Shown one piece after another: positions 11,596 to 23,637 of a stretch of 64,000 bases of DNA. Below the pieces are notes generated by a model. It was not told where the DNA came from. It ran no database searches and worked only from the letters and a program-made list of their open reading frames with translations. This DNA comes from Stenocarpella maydis (lineage: Eukaryota > Ascomycota > Sordariomycetes > Diaporthales > Diaporthaceae), in NCBI GenBank assembly GCA_002270565.1, contig NQMI01000009.1:426111-490110 (forward strand), written 5' to 3'. Position 1 is the first letter of the stretch. Each line of letters starts with the position of its first letter. A program made the translations under genes and the position numbers.

Positions 11596-13632
11596 TCACT
11601 CCGCGCGATTGCTGTGGGCAGCCCCACAGGAACATGCGCTGTTGAGGGCACCAGTTGTTCCTGGGATCCGGGCATCGGGTGGGTGCTGGGCTTGGCCTGG
11701 ACCTGAAGCCGCCGCTTCTAACGTAGGCTCTGACGAGGCAGCGTCGTCTTTCCGGACCCAACAGTCAGCGCCCTTGATGATCTCTTCGATCGGCCACTCC
11801 CCCTTGGGCAAGAATGTGTTGTCCGTTGTCCAGCCAGCTTCATACATCTGCACTCCTGCCCAGGCGATCATTGCGGCATTATCGTTGCAGTACACACGCT
11901 CAGGGGCTATCACAGTCATGTTGCCAAAACCACGTGCCTGCAACGTGGTTTTCGCAACATGCCTCAGGAATTTGTTGCTGGCCACGCCCCCAGATATTAC
12001 CAATGACTGTGGCGGATGGGCCACGAGCTCTCCGTCTTTTCCCAAGGCCATAATGACTCTGCTCATGATATGCTCAAAAGCGAGCCTCATGGTTGTATAA
12101 CCCAGCTCTCTCCTTTCGCTCACCTCCATATCAGGTCTCTCGATCATGATGGCGCGCACCTTTCCGCCCAAGCCCGTGAAGTCGTAACTCATTTCTTTCG
12201 AGTTCCGAAGGGGCGGAGGAACAGACCACAAGCCGTTCAATGATTGGTAAACTTTGGTCTCATCTTCCCTATTCTGTGGCGCCTGGTATGAATAGTTTGA
12301 GATGCTCTTATACGCGCCTTGTAAAGAGAATTCCTCCATCGCCCAGGCGTATACCACGGTATCTGTGGCTGGGAGGTGATCTTCCGGAACGACTGTAGTA
12401 TTGTGAGTATCCTTGTGCCGTCGTGTGCTTGCTTAGAAAGGGAAGAGGCGACAGAGGCGACTACAGAAGGGTTTGACGTTAAGCGCTTCTTGCGAAGCCA
12501 GACACCCAGAATAGACAAAGTTCCCTTGTGTGTTTTTGTGCGCGGGTGGGTGTTAAAATAGAGAAAAGTGAGGGTTGGACTTACTAACCCTCGCGCATTT
12601 GTCGAGCATCTCCCCGACAGCAGTGGCTGAACCTTTTTCGCGGGGATTAACGATCCCTCGCTGCGTCGACGCCAGGACCCTATGCTCGATGGCTGACTTT
12701 GTGTAGACCAACATTGTATGGCCGCCAGAAACCCTGCGCTTTCTCAATCAGCAGCTCTAGGCCCCGAGGTGAGAGGGGGAAAGGAAAGAGAAAGAGGAAA
12801 GAGAAAAGAGAAAAGAGAAAAGAGAAAAGGGAAAAGGGAAAAGAGGGAAAGAGGGAAAGAGGGAAAGAGGGAAAGAGGGAAAGAGGGAAAGAGGGAAAGA
12901 GGGAAAGAGGGAAAGAAGAAAAGAAGAAAAGAAAAAAAGAAAAAAAGAAAAAAACGAAAAAAGAAAAAAGGAGAAGAAGGGGGGGGCGAAGGTCAGGCCA
13001 GAAGGAGCAGCTCAGAAAGACGACTCGGGCCAACCAGAACTCGCCCGGAGCGTGGAGAGTCAGCCTTACAGTAGAGTTAGAAATGGATACTGCCGCCCGC
13101 CGTCATCGATATTGTCCGCGCCAACCCTACGCATTGCTGCCTCCAGGAGGGGGGTGAGGGCATGGGCCTGCATGTGGTGGACTCCTACGAGCGGTACACC
13201 CCAGGCAACAGACAAGGCCTTCGCAAATGAGACGCCAACACCCAGACAAGACTTAATACCCGGTCCCCTGGTAACAGCAATGAGATCCGGGCGGAAATCC
13301 TTGGGAACGGCCGCGCAGGTTCTCATGGCCTTGTCCAAAAGTGCTGGCAGGTTCTGGGTGTGTGACTTGACCGCCTCCACCGGGTGAACCCCCTGGTGAT
13401 GCCTATTTGCACAAGAGACCCTAGAGTTCACCACGGTCTGGGCTAATTGATGCCCGCGAGCCCGTGAGGTGTGGATGACGGCGAGACACGTGTCGTCACA
13501 AGATGTCTCGATGCCAACGGTCCACAAGCGGCGACGTTGAATGCATCCCCGGAGAGCTGGCCCGCCCGGACTGGTTTTCCTCAGCACTACGGGCCGCGAT
13601 AGCGGCCTCGCCAGTGGCCATGGCCAGGCCAT
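11596..13632 (-). CDS. QRI7: Mitochondrial tRNA N6-threonylcarbamoyladenosine synthase (Qri7/TsaD)
   Basis: Kae1/TsaD/Qri7 family. Qri7 transfers threonylcarbamoyl to A37 of ANN-decoding mitochondrial tRNAs. Exons on the minus strand: 13632-13070, 12733-12585 and 12392-11596, giving 502 residues. Residues 1-38 are Arg-rich, with no acidic residue, and look like a mitochondrial presequence. GIETSCDD starts at 40, and metal ligands H153 and H157 lie in VHHMQAH. SGGHT (190-194) spans the first splice join. ISGGVASNK and the metal Asp in CNDNAAM (D408) follow. All catalytic motifs are present. The first intron (12734-13069) carries a purine/pyrimidine mirror tract. An in-frame extension upstream to 13893 includes an HLA repeat from a 9-bp minisatellite and is probably leader. 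The last about 60 residues after CWVRKDD are not family-like, and a further splice to a frame ending at 11288 is possible. Confidence 0.88.
12771..12986. repeat. Polypurine/polypyrimidine tract with GAGGGAAA tandem repeat
   Basis: On the plus strand 12771-12954 is 184 consecutive purines; a single C at 12955 interrupts before the run continues to 12986. Nine perfect copies of the octamer GAGGGAAA occupy 12843-12914, flanked by AAAAGAG and AAAAAG units. The tract lies inside intron 1 of the minus-strand QRI7 gene, so the transcript sees a giant polypyrimidine run ending about 37 nt before the 3' splice site. Confidence 0.95.
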
Positions 13633-14755
13633 GGCCCGGGTACGGAGACGGAGGTCTATGGCTATGTCAGTACGGACCGCAGCCTGTGGACATTGGTTTG
13701 GGGGTGATGCTATGATCCGGGCCTGGCGAGTAAGAGGCTGGGCCAGATGAGCCAGATGAGCCAGATGAGCCAGATGAGCCAGATGACGTACGTTATGTGC
13801 GGGCGAAGGGTTGCGAGGGAGGATGAACTGTCGTGGGATTAGAAGAAGCCCTGGTGGTCGAGGGTGGTCGACGTGGTAGACCTCGGCGTGCAAAAGGCAG
13901 ATAGATGTGTGCAGTCAAGCCGGGGGTGGCGCACGGGGTTGAGCAGCCGTGCAGGGCCTGGGTCAGCCTGCTGCGGTTGTGGCTCAAGGTTGCATCCTGG
14001 GGGAACTCGCTGGCTTGACGGCCACCCTTGAGTTCAGCACAGAAGGCCAGTTGCAATTGAGGGCCCAGAGGGAGCGAGCTGGCGAGGCAGAAGTGGCGTG
14101 GGCCATGTTGAAAATGCAGTCAACGTTTATTTTTTGATGTTGCAGGGGTCCCGAGGCAAGCAGCAGAGGCCCTCTCGGCCCCACTCAAAATCGCTGCCTC
14201 TACCCTTTCTGTGTTAAATCTGATCTATATATTCATAGTGGGGGGTAGGTAGTGTAGATAGATTGATTGATACCAGCGGTCCGAGTCCCAGGACAATGTA
14301 ATGTGGCATGCAAGACAGCAATGTTGTACCCGAGAAATAGCCGGCCTCGCTCAGGTCCCCCCTTCGACCGTGCAATGCGCTGCTGAACTTCAAAATATCC
14401 AACTTGTACATCCAGCAGACTATTTACCCACCCACCAGTACGAGGTGTCAGGCGGTGAGCTGGCTCAGAATAACACGGATGTGCTTTGTTTCGCGAACCC
14501 CCCAGGCCCAGCATGTCGCTGTGCTTGTGTCAGTCAATCTGGAGGGTTGCTGTGCCTCACAACAACGTATAAAATCGTGTGTTTCCCTTGAACAACAATG
14601 TTACTTCCTTTCCCAACAACTACATGGCGTCATGGCGTCATATCGTCATAAACGTCGGCCTACAGGAGAGGACACTGCGACATCCATCACGGACAGAAAG
14701 CTAAGAGTTACACATGTGCCCAATCATCACCTGCCCCAGCACCGAGTCGCCTCCT
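13633..14755. other. Intergenic, QRI7 upstream region
   Basis: Region upstream of the QRI7 start and downstream of the short-chain dehydrogenase. It contains the 9-bp minisatellite at 13743-13786. No convincing gene. Confidence 0.5.
13743..13786. repeat. 9-bp minisatellite CCAGATGAG, about five copies
   Basis: Near-perfect tandem copies of a 9-bp unit, 111 bp upstream of the chosen QRI7 start. On the minus strand it reads as a His-Leu-Ala repeat in an in-frame extension, which I treat as leader rather than protein. Confidence 0.9.
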
Positions 14756-15706
14756 TCAGATATTCCCCGTCACGCCGGGCTCGATCTTTTCCAGCATGCC
14801 GCTCAGCTCCCCCCACACCTTCCTGCCGGCCTTTTCGCCCTCATCGCTGCGCACAAATGAGGAAAGGCTCCCCTCGGACACCACCCCATCCGACATGTAC
14901 TTGCCGTGGCTCTCCTCGCCCGCCAGGCCCGCCGCCACCAGCGTGCGCGAGCCCACCTCGGTCGTCCGTGCCAGGAAGAACTTCATCACTGCCAGGCCCA
15001 GCCCGGCGTCCCGCGCCAGCTCCGAGTGGCAGAGGCCCGGGTTGAGCATGTTGAGGATGACGCCCCCCCTGACCGCCGGGGCGATCTGCCGGACCACCAG
15101 CACCTCGAGGAGCTTGGACACCATGTAGCGGTCGCTCAGGTCCTCGCACCTGTCCAGCGCCCCGAAGATGTCGGCCTCGCCCCTCTCGGGGAACTTGGCC
15201 CACCCGTGCACCTCGGACGACACGATGTTCAGCCGGGGCCGCACCCCGAACCGCGCCGCCGTGGCCCGCAGCTTGGGCAGCATCAGCAGCGCCAGCAGGA
15301 ACGTCGACACGACGTTGACCGTGATGGTGGACTCGTGGCCCTCGGCCATCTTCTTGGTGCCCGTCGCGATCCCGGCGTTCTCGCAGAGCACGTCCACGCG
15401 CTCCAGCTCCGAGGACGCCCGCGCCGCGAACGCCTTCACGGAGGCGTAGTCGCCCAGGTCGAGCGGCCACACCTCCACCGTCCCCGCGGCGCACCGCGTC
15501 GTCTTCTCGATGTCAGCCTTCGCGGCCTCGCCTGCCTTAGTGTTGCGCACCGCCAGGATCAGCTTTGCGGCGCCCAGCCGGGCAAAGTGTCGTGCTGCCT
15601 CCTTGCCAAGCCCCGTGTTAGAACCCGTCACGATGACCGTCTGGCCATTGAGCATCCGGGTGGGGTATTCCGGCTTGACGAAGAGTTGGGTGTATAAGAA
15701 GGACAT
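14756..15706 (-). CDS. Short-chain dehydrogenase/reductase
   Basis: Single-exon classical SDR of 316 residues with a Rossmann fold that binds NAD(P). TGSNTGLG at about 27-34 is the dinucleotide-binding TGxxxGxG motif; Asn-Ala-Gly in the CENAGIA segment and the active-site set Ser (IVSSEVHGW) and YxxxK (DRYMVSK) are all present. The N-terminus (MSFLYTQLFVKPEYPTRMLNGQTVIVTG) resembles fungal retinol-dehydrogenase or WW-oxidoreductase-like SDRs, but substrate cannot be inferred. Codon GC is high and there is no sign of damage. It is transcribed in the same direction as the downstream QRI7 gene and the upstream oxidase, with separate promoters expected. Confidence 0.88.
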   Translation of the reverse strand: MSFLYTQLFVKPEYPTRMLNGQTVIVTGSNTGLGKEAARHFARLGAAKLILAVRNTKAGEAAKADIEKTTRCAAGTVEVWPLDLGDYASVKAFAARASSELERVDVLCENAGIATGTKKMAEGHESTITVNVVSTFLLALLMLPKLRATAARFGVRPRLNIVSSEVHGWAKFPERGEADIFGALDRCEDLSDRYMVSKLLEVLVVRQIAPAVRGGVILNMLNPGLCHSELARDAGLGLAVMKFFLARTTEVGSRTLVAAGLAGEESHGKYMSDGVVSEGSLSSFVRSDEGEKAGRKVWGELSGMLEKIEPGVTGNI

Positions 15707-16388
15707 CCTGTCTGTGTGTGTGGCTTCCGGTCGACGTGACTGTTTATTAAACGTGTGATGCTGGATACCTAGGTGTTGTCACTGCTGTGGGGATCCTAAC
15801 CAATGAGTGCTCCTCAGACAAAGAAAGGAAAAAGCCGACAGGAACGTCATGAGCTATATAAGCTTGTGGTTTAGTCAGGATTGTCTCGACGCCAGCGACG
15901 TTACTAGTCCGTCCCGCCTGCTTACAGGCTCTATAGGTTCGGATGACCCCTGGCGTTAACCGGCGTTAAGGCTACCTTGCCTGGTGGCCTCGCGGCATGC
16001 TGCAAGGAAGGAAGCCTTCGGCATTGTGGATTGACCCGGCTTATTTCGAGCACTACTGGCTTTGACCTATACAAGGCTCGCGCCGGGGTGATATGTCCAC
16101 GAACTCCGGAGCTCAGACGCCGTTCCCCACGGGCCAAGTCGGAGTCTCGTTCTCTAATCTATCCGCTCGTCAGATCCGCGAAACCGACCACGGATTGATT
16201 CACAAAATCAAATATCTTGAATTTGGTGTGTAAATATATGTATGTATATATATATATATATATATATCTTTATCCTACTGTATTGCAACCACATGTGAAA
16301 CCGGAGGCTGCGAGACATGGTCATCGACGCTATCGTCAATGACCACATATGGCAAACAAGTATGAGAAATTTCGGATATCGCCCTCTC
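15707..16388. other. Intergenic with TA microsatellite
   Basis: Region between the oxidase 3' end and the SDR start. It contains an ACCTAGGT palindrome (15767-15774) and a TA run (16245-16267). No gene seen. Confidence 0.55.
16245..16267. repeat. (TA)n microsatellite
   Basis: Uninterrupted TA dinucleotide run flanked by TATG units, just 3' of the oxidase stop codon. Confidence 0.9.
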
Positions 16389-19300
16389 TCAGACCCCTGG
16401 GACATCAAAGTCGGGGAAGTTTGGCCAGTTGCCCAGTTCAGCCGGATCTCCTCCAATCCGCACGTACACGCCCACAGCGGGCACGCCTCCGTCCACCACG
16501 AAGAACTGGTACCACCCGGGCGGGCAGACGTGCGCATTCGGCGGCGCGTCGACGGTGCAGCCCGTGCCGCTGCACGATATCCTGGGCACCAGGTTCCGCG
16601 CCCCCATGCTGTTGCCGTGTGTGCTGTACACGGCGCCTAGCAGCGTCACCTTGATGTCGCCGTTCTGCGCCGCACTGCCCAGCGTGAACGGGATCCCTGT
16701 CGCCCCGTATGCCCAGTCGCGGTTCGAGAGCGTGAAGGTCGGTCGTGGCTTGCCCTGCAGCAGGTACGGCGGCATGAATACCTCGACGCGGTACTCCTGC
16801 GGGTTTATGACGGGGGGCTGTTCTTCGGGGTCTGACCCCGAGATCAGGACGCGCCCGTCGAGCAGCGTGATGGCCTCGGAATGGTACAGCCGTGCGATGG
16901 TCGTGTTCGCCAGGACGCTGATCCTGGCGCCCACCGGCTTCGAGGGGTCGTAGAGGAGAGCGTTGAGGTTGGGCTTGTTGGCGAGTCCGAAGCCGGCCCA
17001 GCCCTGCAATGCGCCATTCGCAATGAGATATGTGCCGTCGGGAAGGGGCGCCATGCACGGCATCACGCGCGGTGAAGGCATGCGCTCCAAGGTCCACGTC
17101 GGGTTCTCATCCTCGGGGAAGGTGGTCACACAGTTATCGATTGCGTTGCCTGGCCCGTCTACTGTGCTGCCACCACAAATGAGTACTCCCAAGTGGTCTG
17201 TGTAGGGATAGACCTGAGGCAGGAGGACCGCTGTGCCTTCTTGAGGGTAGGTCCTACCACCCAGGGTACCAGAAATCACACCAGGCACGTTGGGGAGTGT
17301 CTTGGTGGTCTCAAAGGTCCGCTCGTCCAGGATACGGGCTTCATTCCAGTACTGAACGAAGATGCCACCGGATGGGAGGACAGAAACGAAGGGATACAAG
17401 TTATTGGGGTTGGTCCTGTCAAGCCACTGCCGACCAAAGTTAACATAGCCAGGATCAGTTGATGCCCCACGGGGCCGAGTCAAGGTGAAAGTCACTTACA
17501 TCCATGTACAAAGGCGCGGTGCCAGTGTAAGGCAAAACCTCGATCGAGGGTACGGCGGCGCCATTGGAGCCGACCTCGCCACCAATGACCATCACGGAGC
17601 CGTTGGCCATGACCAAAGCCGATGGGTACCAACGCCCAACCTGGAGTTTGAGCTCGTTGACATTTTCCTGCCAGTCACGCGTTCCCCATACACCAGGCGA
17701 GCCGTCAGGCCAGTACAGCCTGACGCCTTCGGTGGACTCACCGGACCATCCGCCCACCGTCAGCTGGCGGCCTCCCTTGTCAGGGAGCACTACACCAGCC
17801 GCACAGAAGAGGTCCGTTTTGACATGCATCGGCCTCCACGCCTTGGAGAAGTCATCCAACAGGGTGAGGTCGAGCTCATAGGCGCCTGTCTCGTTGTACG
17901 GGCCAGTGCCCCACTTTGACAGGAAGCTCACCTTGCCGTTGATGCCCTCCGATACCATCAGCGGGATCGTCACGCCCCCAATGAGGAACCTGTACTCTCC
18001 AGCTGCGGCCCCTGTGGGATAGCTGAAGGTGTATAGGGGCACCGTGCCGTTCCAGAAATACGTAGTAAGGTGGCTCTCACCCCCACAGATGGCCGATGAG
18101 TTACCCGCGCAGACCATGCTGCAGCTGCTCTCGGCTTGCTCCGTCGCGTTATTCTTGGTGATATCGGACGGGTCGCCGCCTTTGGTTCATAAGGTCAGTA
18201 CGGCGTTGGCCAACGCAATAATAGGAGGCCATGGGGGCGTGGCTCACAGTAACACTCTTGTCCGTACTCCAGCGCGGCGGCAGCATACCCAAACGAGGCG
18301 CACTTGTCCAGGCATATCGCGGGAGTCAAGGTACCAGCATATACGAGCTGCCATGGGAAGGTCCGCTGGTTGGCGCCATTGGCATTGTCATTGTAGCATC
18401 CTTGGTACGTCCAGTTGCCGACCTGCCCGATCGGCGCGGGAGGCACCACGACACTAGGTTCTCCTTTGGAAACAATGGAAAGCCTGTCTGGCCCACCGCA
18501 CTTCTGCTGTGTGTCTCCCGAGCAGGTGGAGCTGCACTCCGTCTCCGCTTGAGCCCGGACGCCACCATTTGAAATGCCTTGGCCACAGAAGCACTGCGTG
18601 CTATATTCGGTCCCTGAGACGGTGTAACCGGCATTGCTGCATGTGAGGGCACAAGACTGGGGTGTCAGGGTCTGTGAGTCGGGAGCTTGGAAGGATAGGG
18701 TACGTTTCTGGGCATTGTCGACCCAGCATCCCTGGGCAGACCAGCCTGTTGGCAAACCTGTGGGTGCCGGCGTAGATGATGTTGACGTAGCGGCCGTCGG
18801 GGTGCTGTTGCCAGGCACAACACCATCCACAGAGTACAAGGAAAGACGGCTGCTTCCCCCGCAGATTTCGGTCTGGTTTCCGCTGCACAGCATGTTGCAG
18901 CCACTTGAAGCTGGTGCCCCGCCGTTCTGGATGCCATTGTCACAGTCTGCTGGAACGTCAGCACAGAAGCCCGCTTGAAGTTTGGCGTCCAATTAGAAAC
19001 CAGCCTACAGCATTCTGATGAGTACTCAGTGCCAGCCAGCGAATATCCGGCTGCCCTGCAAGCTGATGTGCACCCAGCAATTGTCATCTGAGCCGCAGGG
19101 ACGGATGCAATGCCGTGTGTCAGAGTTCTGCCACTCGATCCCTCGCTGAAGACTAAGTCAGCCAGACGGCCCCTATTCTGTGCATGAGAAATCTCGGGGT
19201 CGCTTACGAGTAACAACCAATATACTTGAAGCCGTTGACGCCCGGGTTCGGCTGGGGGCCCACGGGCTGAGGGCTGTAGTACAAGGTCAAGCGGTCTGCG

Positions 19301-19838
19301 CCTCCACACGGCTCGTTGGCATTGCCGGTGCATGGTGACGAGCAGTCCGATTCAGTAGCATTGGTTGCAGCGGCTGCAAGGACGCTGCCGCAGTCTTTGG
19401 GAACCCGGATCAGCACTTGATGACATGTAAGGTGCGGCTCGAGGGGACGTACAACACTCCTGACTATACTCTGTTCCGGCATATTGGAAGCCCCTGGACG
19501 AGCAAAAGCTGATGCAGTTCAGAGAGGTCATGTTCGCCCCATCAACGTAAGAGGCTTCGTTGATTGTTCTCATAACATCTCTACACCTTGAAGTCAACCG
19601 CCACTGTCACCAAGGAGTTGACCATGTCCGCTTACGTGTAGCAACCCTGGTACAGCCATGCTCCAGGTAAGGTGGCAGGTGTAGTGAGAGCTTTCTTCAC
19701 CAGCGCAGCGTTGCACGCGGATATCTGAAGGTTGTGAGCTGGGTGGGAGGCTGTCCCCTTGGCGATGGCTACCTAGGTACTTACAGCTGACAGAAGCAGA
19801 GGCACGGATGCTTGTAGGACACACCCTGTGGCCTTCAT
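16389..19838 (-). CDS. Secreted four-WSC copper radical oxidase (glyoxal oxidase type, AA5)
   Basis: Eight exons on the minus strand: 19838-19785, 19724-19636, 19580-19453, 19394-19208, 19145-19009, 18946-18248, 18179-17500 and 17426-16389. All phases close, giving 1003 residues. Residues 1-18 (MKATGCVLQASVPLLLSA) are a signal peptide. Four Cys-rich WSC domains follow (roughly 38-138, 144-238, 266-359 and 376-470), each with GCY/GCW, GTEYSxxCxCG or similar, and a closing CGG; a Thr/Ser/Pro linker separates the second and third. The rest is a galactose-oxidase fold with a C-terminal DUF1929-like domain. Expected copper/radical residues are visible: Cys about 557 (LFCAAG), Tyr about 616 (RWYPS), Tyr839-His840 (RLYHS) and His928 (STHGNSMG). 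These enzymes oxidise aldehydes or alcohols to give H2O2; WSC domains likely bind wall or plant glycans. Substrate is unknown. Confidence 0.92.
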
Positions 19839-22800
19839 GGTGAATGAAGCGTCCACTCCGGGACACACAAAAAGACAAATCTCGAGTCAACGAGCAAAGC
19901 TGGCGCGGGTGTGGATTACGGGCCGCGAGTCTGGGAGCCGGGGATGGCGGGCTGGATATAGCTTCACGATAGGAGGGCCGGTCTGGTCCGCCCACATGGA
20001 GCAGATAGTAGCATCGCCCGACGTGTGCAGACACAGTCAGCACAATACGAGCCTCAGACCACGAGGGCGTCCCGTCGCGCCCAAGAGCGGAATCGTTGAC
20101 GCTTCAGCGTCAGTGGGATCGAAAGTTTGGGCTCCCCGTGGAGCAGGGTGGACAGGGTCCGGCCGTGCTGCTGCAGGTGTAGGTAGACATGGGTTGACAG
20201 CATCCTTGAAGGGCCCAGGCAAGGTTGGGGGTTAGCCTCATGCACAATGTGCTCAAGCGAGCACATCGCGTTTGCCGAGATGGCTGGATGGCTATGGTGG
20301 TGTCTTTGCAAGCCGAATTTCGGTACTTTGGGGTGGGTGGACGATGGGTGTGGTGGTACTGCATGTCAAACGCGTGATATAACGGACTGGAGATTTGTCG
20401 GGGGACAGATGGGAAAGTTGGTTGGGACAATTCCCCACGGCGTCCTGCCTCGAGACGTGAGGCATCTGCTGTCTGGGGATTATGTGATTTCGCAGCACAG
20501 GTATCTACAGTAATTAGTTGGACGGCCGGCTAGCAGCCTGGACAACTACTACTGTATGTAGTGTATGTAGTACCTGGGGTGATAGTCCAGCTCCACTCAG
20601 AGCAACTCTCCTGCTTCGGTGGTCAGTGTTCCGCCATGAGCCACACACGGACAGATTCCGACTGATGCCGGGCCCTCCAGCTCGGGAGGCCGGCAGAAAA
20701 GTGGAAGTAGAGGGGACATGGGTGAGAAAGTGCGAGCAAGCTTTGAAGGGTTTGGCGAGAGGACAAGGCAGCCAGATAAGAGGCGGGCAAAGATAGAGGA
20801 ATCGGAGGAATCTCAGGTTTGTGTGTGGCACGCGTGTGTGTTGCCCTGCAGACGGACAGTATCAATACCCCTGGATAGGCTCGTATGGGTTGGTCATCTA
20901 GTGTAAGGCATGGTTGGTTGTATCCATACTAATACCAGTTCAACCTTTGTCTACCCAACTCTCTTCACCTGCCGAAACGGAACTAGCCAATTCAAGTGCG
21001 TGTACGCACATACTGCTACATACTATGTCGTACTCCACGCCCGTGAGCAAAGTTAGATACCTACTATCCATGCAAGTAACAAAGTGCCACCGTTGGAGAC
21101 TTCTCCTGCCGCACCTGCTGCACTGCTGCTACACCACCGCGAGCCCTACTGCCGTCATCACTACCGCACCTCAACACGGGCGGTACCTACCATCATCCAT
21201 CTACCTACTGCGTGACCTGGCAGCCAGGTCACTTTGTTGCTCTCCAATGCAGCTGCGGCTATCTGTTGCCACAGTGCCTGCCGGTAGCGAACGCCCGTGG
21301 GGTGCATCCCTCGTGGGCATCTTGGCATGTATCCGCCTGCTTGAGACCAACCCATCAGCCCAGCTTTCTGACTTGGACTCCTAGAGAAGTCGACCACGCC
21401 GGACGGAGCTGATCCCCAGCGGCTCGTGCAGAGGCCTCAGCACTGTGGCTGTGCTCGGCCTTCTCAACTGCCCCCCAGCCCGACCAAAGACTCCCAACGC
21501 TGAGATGCAGGGCTGCTGCAAGGCCGCCCGGGGCGGTGGATGGCAAACTGCAGTGTGCCAGTGCCCAGCGCCCTGCCCAGCCTGCCTGGCAGCGTCACAT
21601 CGGTGATTACATGCGCCACGCCAGCTGGGCCGGAGCCCTGGGTTGGGTGGGTTTTGCGTCGTGGTGTCGATGCCCGTTGGTGTGGCTCCAGAGGACGCCG
21701 CAGAGCTTCGGACTGTTCCGCTGTCGGCGTCAACAGCTCACGCATTACACCACCAGCTGCAGCTGCCGATTCCATCGGCCCGCCGTGCTTGCCAAGCACC
21801 AGATGCCAGAGATGGGAAGTCGCAATACACGGCCTCGAATCGAATGGAACCCCTCATCTTCGATCGGGGCATTAGCCGCACTGACGTCGGCTTCATGCAG
21901 GTGACGCCCATAGGCTTCCGAGACATACAATGCGCTTCGGCAACTGTTGAATGCTTCGATTCGTGCCACCCGACCCTTATTCCGCATAGTGGCTGCCGGC
22001 AATGAAATTAACATGAAACAAATTGCTACCTGGCTTTGATATATATCAAAGTCCACCCACAGCGGTTCCCGTTGTTTCTTTCGAAGGCACCGCCACCTTT
22101 TCGACACCCCCGATTCCAGACTCCTCGAGACAACTACCATGGATCCATACTTGCTGCTGAGATCCCGCCCCAGTTGACCTCTCCGAGGCGGTACCTCTAG
22201 CCAGCCACATACGCAGCCATCATGGTCTCGCGGCCACATGGCTTGTAATAGCATGCTGCCCCGTGCGCCAAGTCCAAATGCCAGGTCATAGTATGCCCAC
22301 CGCCTGGTTGGTGTGCAAAACTCACGTTGAGCTCCTCCGGCGTACATGTTCAGCTTCTGCAGCCACCATACACCAAGCACGGCTGAAGGATGGCGACGCA
22401 GCTGCGTCTTCCCTTGCAATCCCACTTTTTACCCCACCGGTTCCCATTGTGGGATCATCAGCCGCGCCCAACGCCTGGGTCTGACTCGATTCATCCACGG
22501 GATCCTCTCTCAGAACCCAATTTGGCCTTACTTCTCAGCCCGCAAGTGGGGGCCGAAGATACAAGCAGTTCATGTATGTATGGCCCCTCGCGGCGCTACA
22601 TTACAGACTATCGACTGCTTCACACCCACGTCTAGGGCTCGTGTCTGGCCTTACGAGCACCTCCATTCGGTGTTGAGAACAGCTGACCATCACCCCGCTC
22701 TCTGTCACCTCGGCCCTTGCCTCATATGGCCTCCTGCGATACTGATACACCCAAGATGCTTACCGCAAACAGCAAAGACGCTGTCGCGGTTTACGAGCTT

Positions 22801-23585
22801 AAGCTAATAGTCTCGTAGTCAGCTTATCAAGGATGACCATGCCTGGGCCACGCGTGTGGTCAGGTCCCACCGCTCTTCCCTCCCCGTATAGTCAGGGTCG
22901 GCATCTCCCGTGTCCCTTATCTTTTCTCCTGGATTCGCCGCACGGATTGGCCCGCCTGGGAACAAGGAGATGGCAGATTCTTGGGCGACATGGTTGGGCC
23001 TTCCCTTCACCCTTTGGCTCTCAGGGCACGGGGAGGTTCTCATCTTGGTGATGGGCAGATTCCGAATAAATATGCCAGCGGTATCCGTCTTTGTTCCTTT
23101 CTCTTTTATTATACTTCACAGTGTTTCCCCATTTTTGAGGCATAGTTCCAAGTCCTCTACTTGAATAAATTATTGACATACATAAGTAGGCCGTCATAGT
23201 TCTCCAGCCTCCTATTAGCTCGAGTTGGACAACTACCGCCTTGGTGTTTGTGTAAAACCACCATACTTGTTTGCTTGCGGACAAAGAGCACCTCTTGTGC
23301 AACCAGCGTTTTCTTCTATAGATCCATTCCTTCTGTACTAAGAAATGATATTCACAGAAAGCACGCAACCTCTTCTTAGGATGTGTTGCAAGAGTAGCAA
23401 AGGTTATTGGGCTCGGGAACCTCATATATTCCCCCAATCCGCCCTGAGAAGACCACTTAGTCAGTATCTTGAATATAACAGTCGTACACTTAATATTCTA
23501 AGGGGAGCTGATACGGTCTCCGAAGAGGATCCTGCCTACTTCAAGTGATTATAACCCAAGGCACTAAAATACGTTAGCTGGTTGC

Positions 23586-23637
<52 letters not shown>

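Noticed and set aside
13633..13893. N-terminal extension of QRI7 with His-Leu-Ala repeats
   Set aside because: Comes from a 9-bp minisatellite; the ATG at 13632 gives a proper mitochondrial presequence directly before the conserved core.
14906..15697. Plus-strand open frame of 263 codons over the SDR
   Set aside because: Antisense shadow rich in Arg/His/Leu with no motif.
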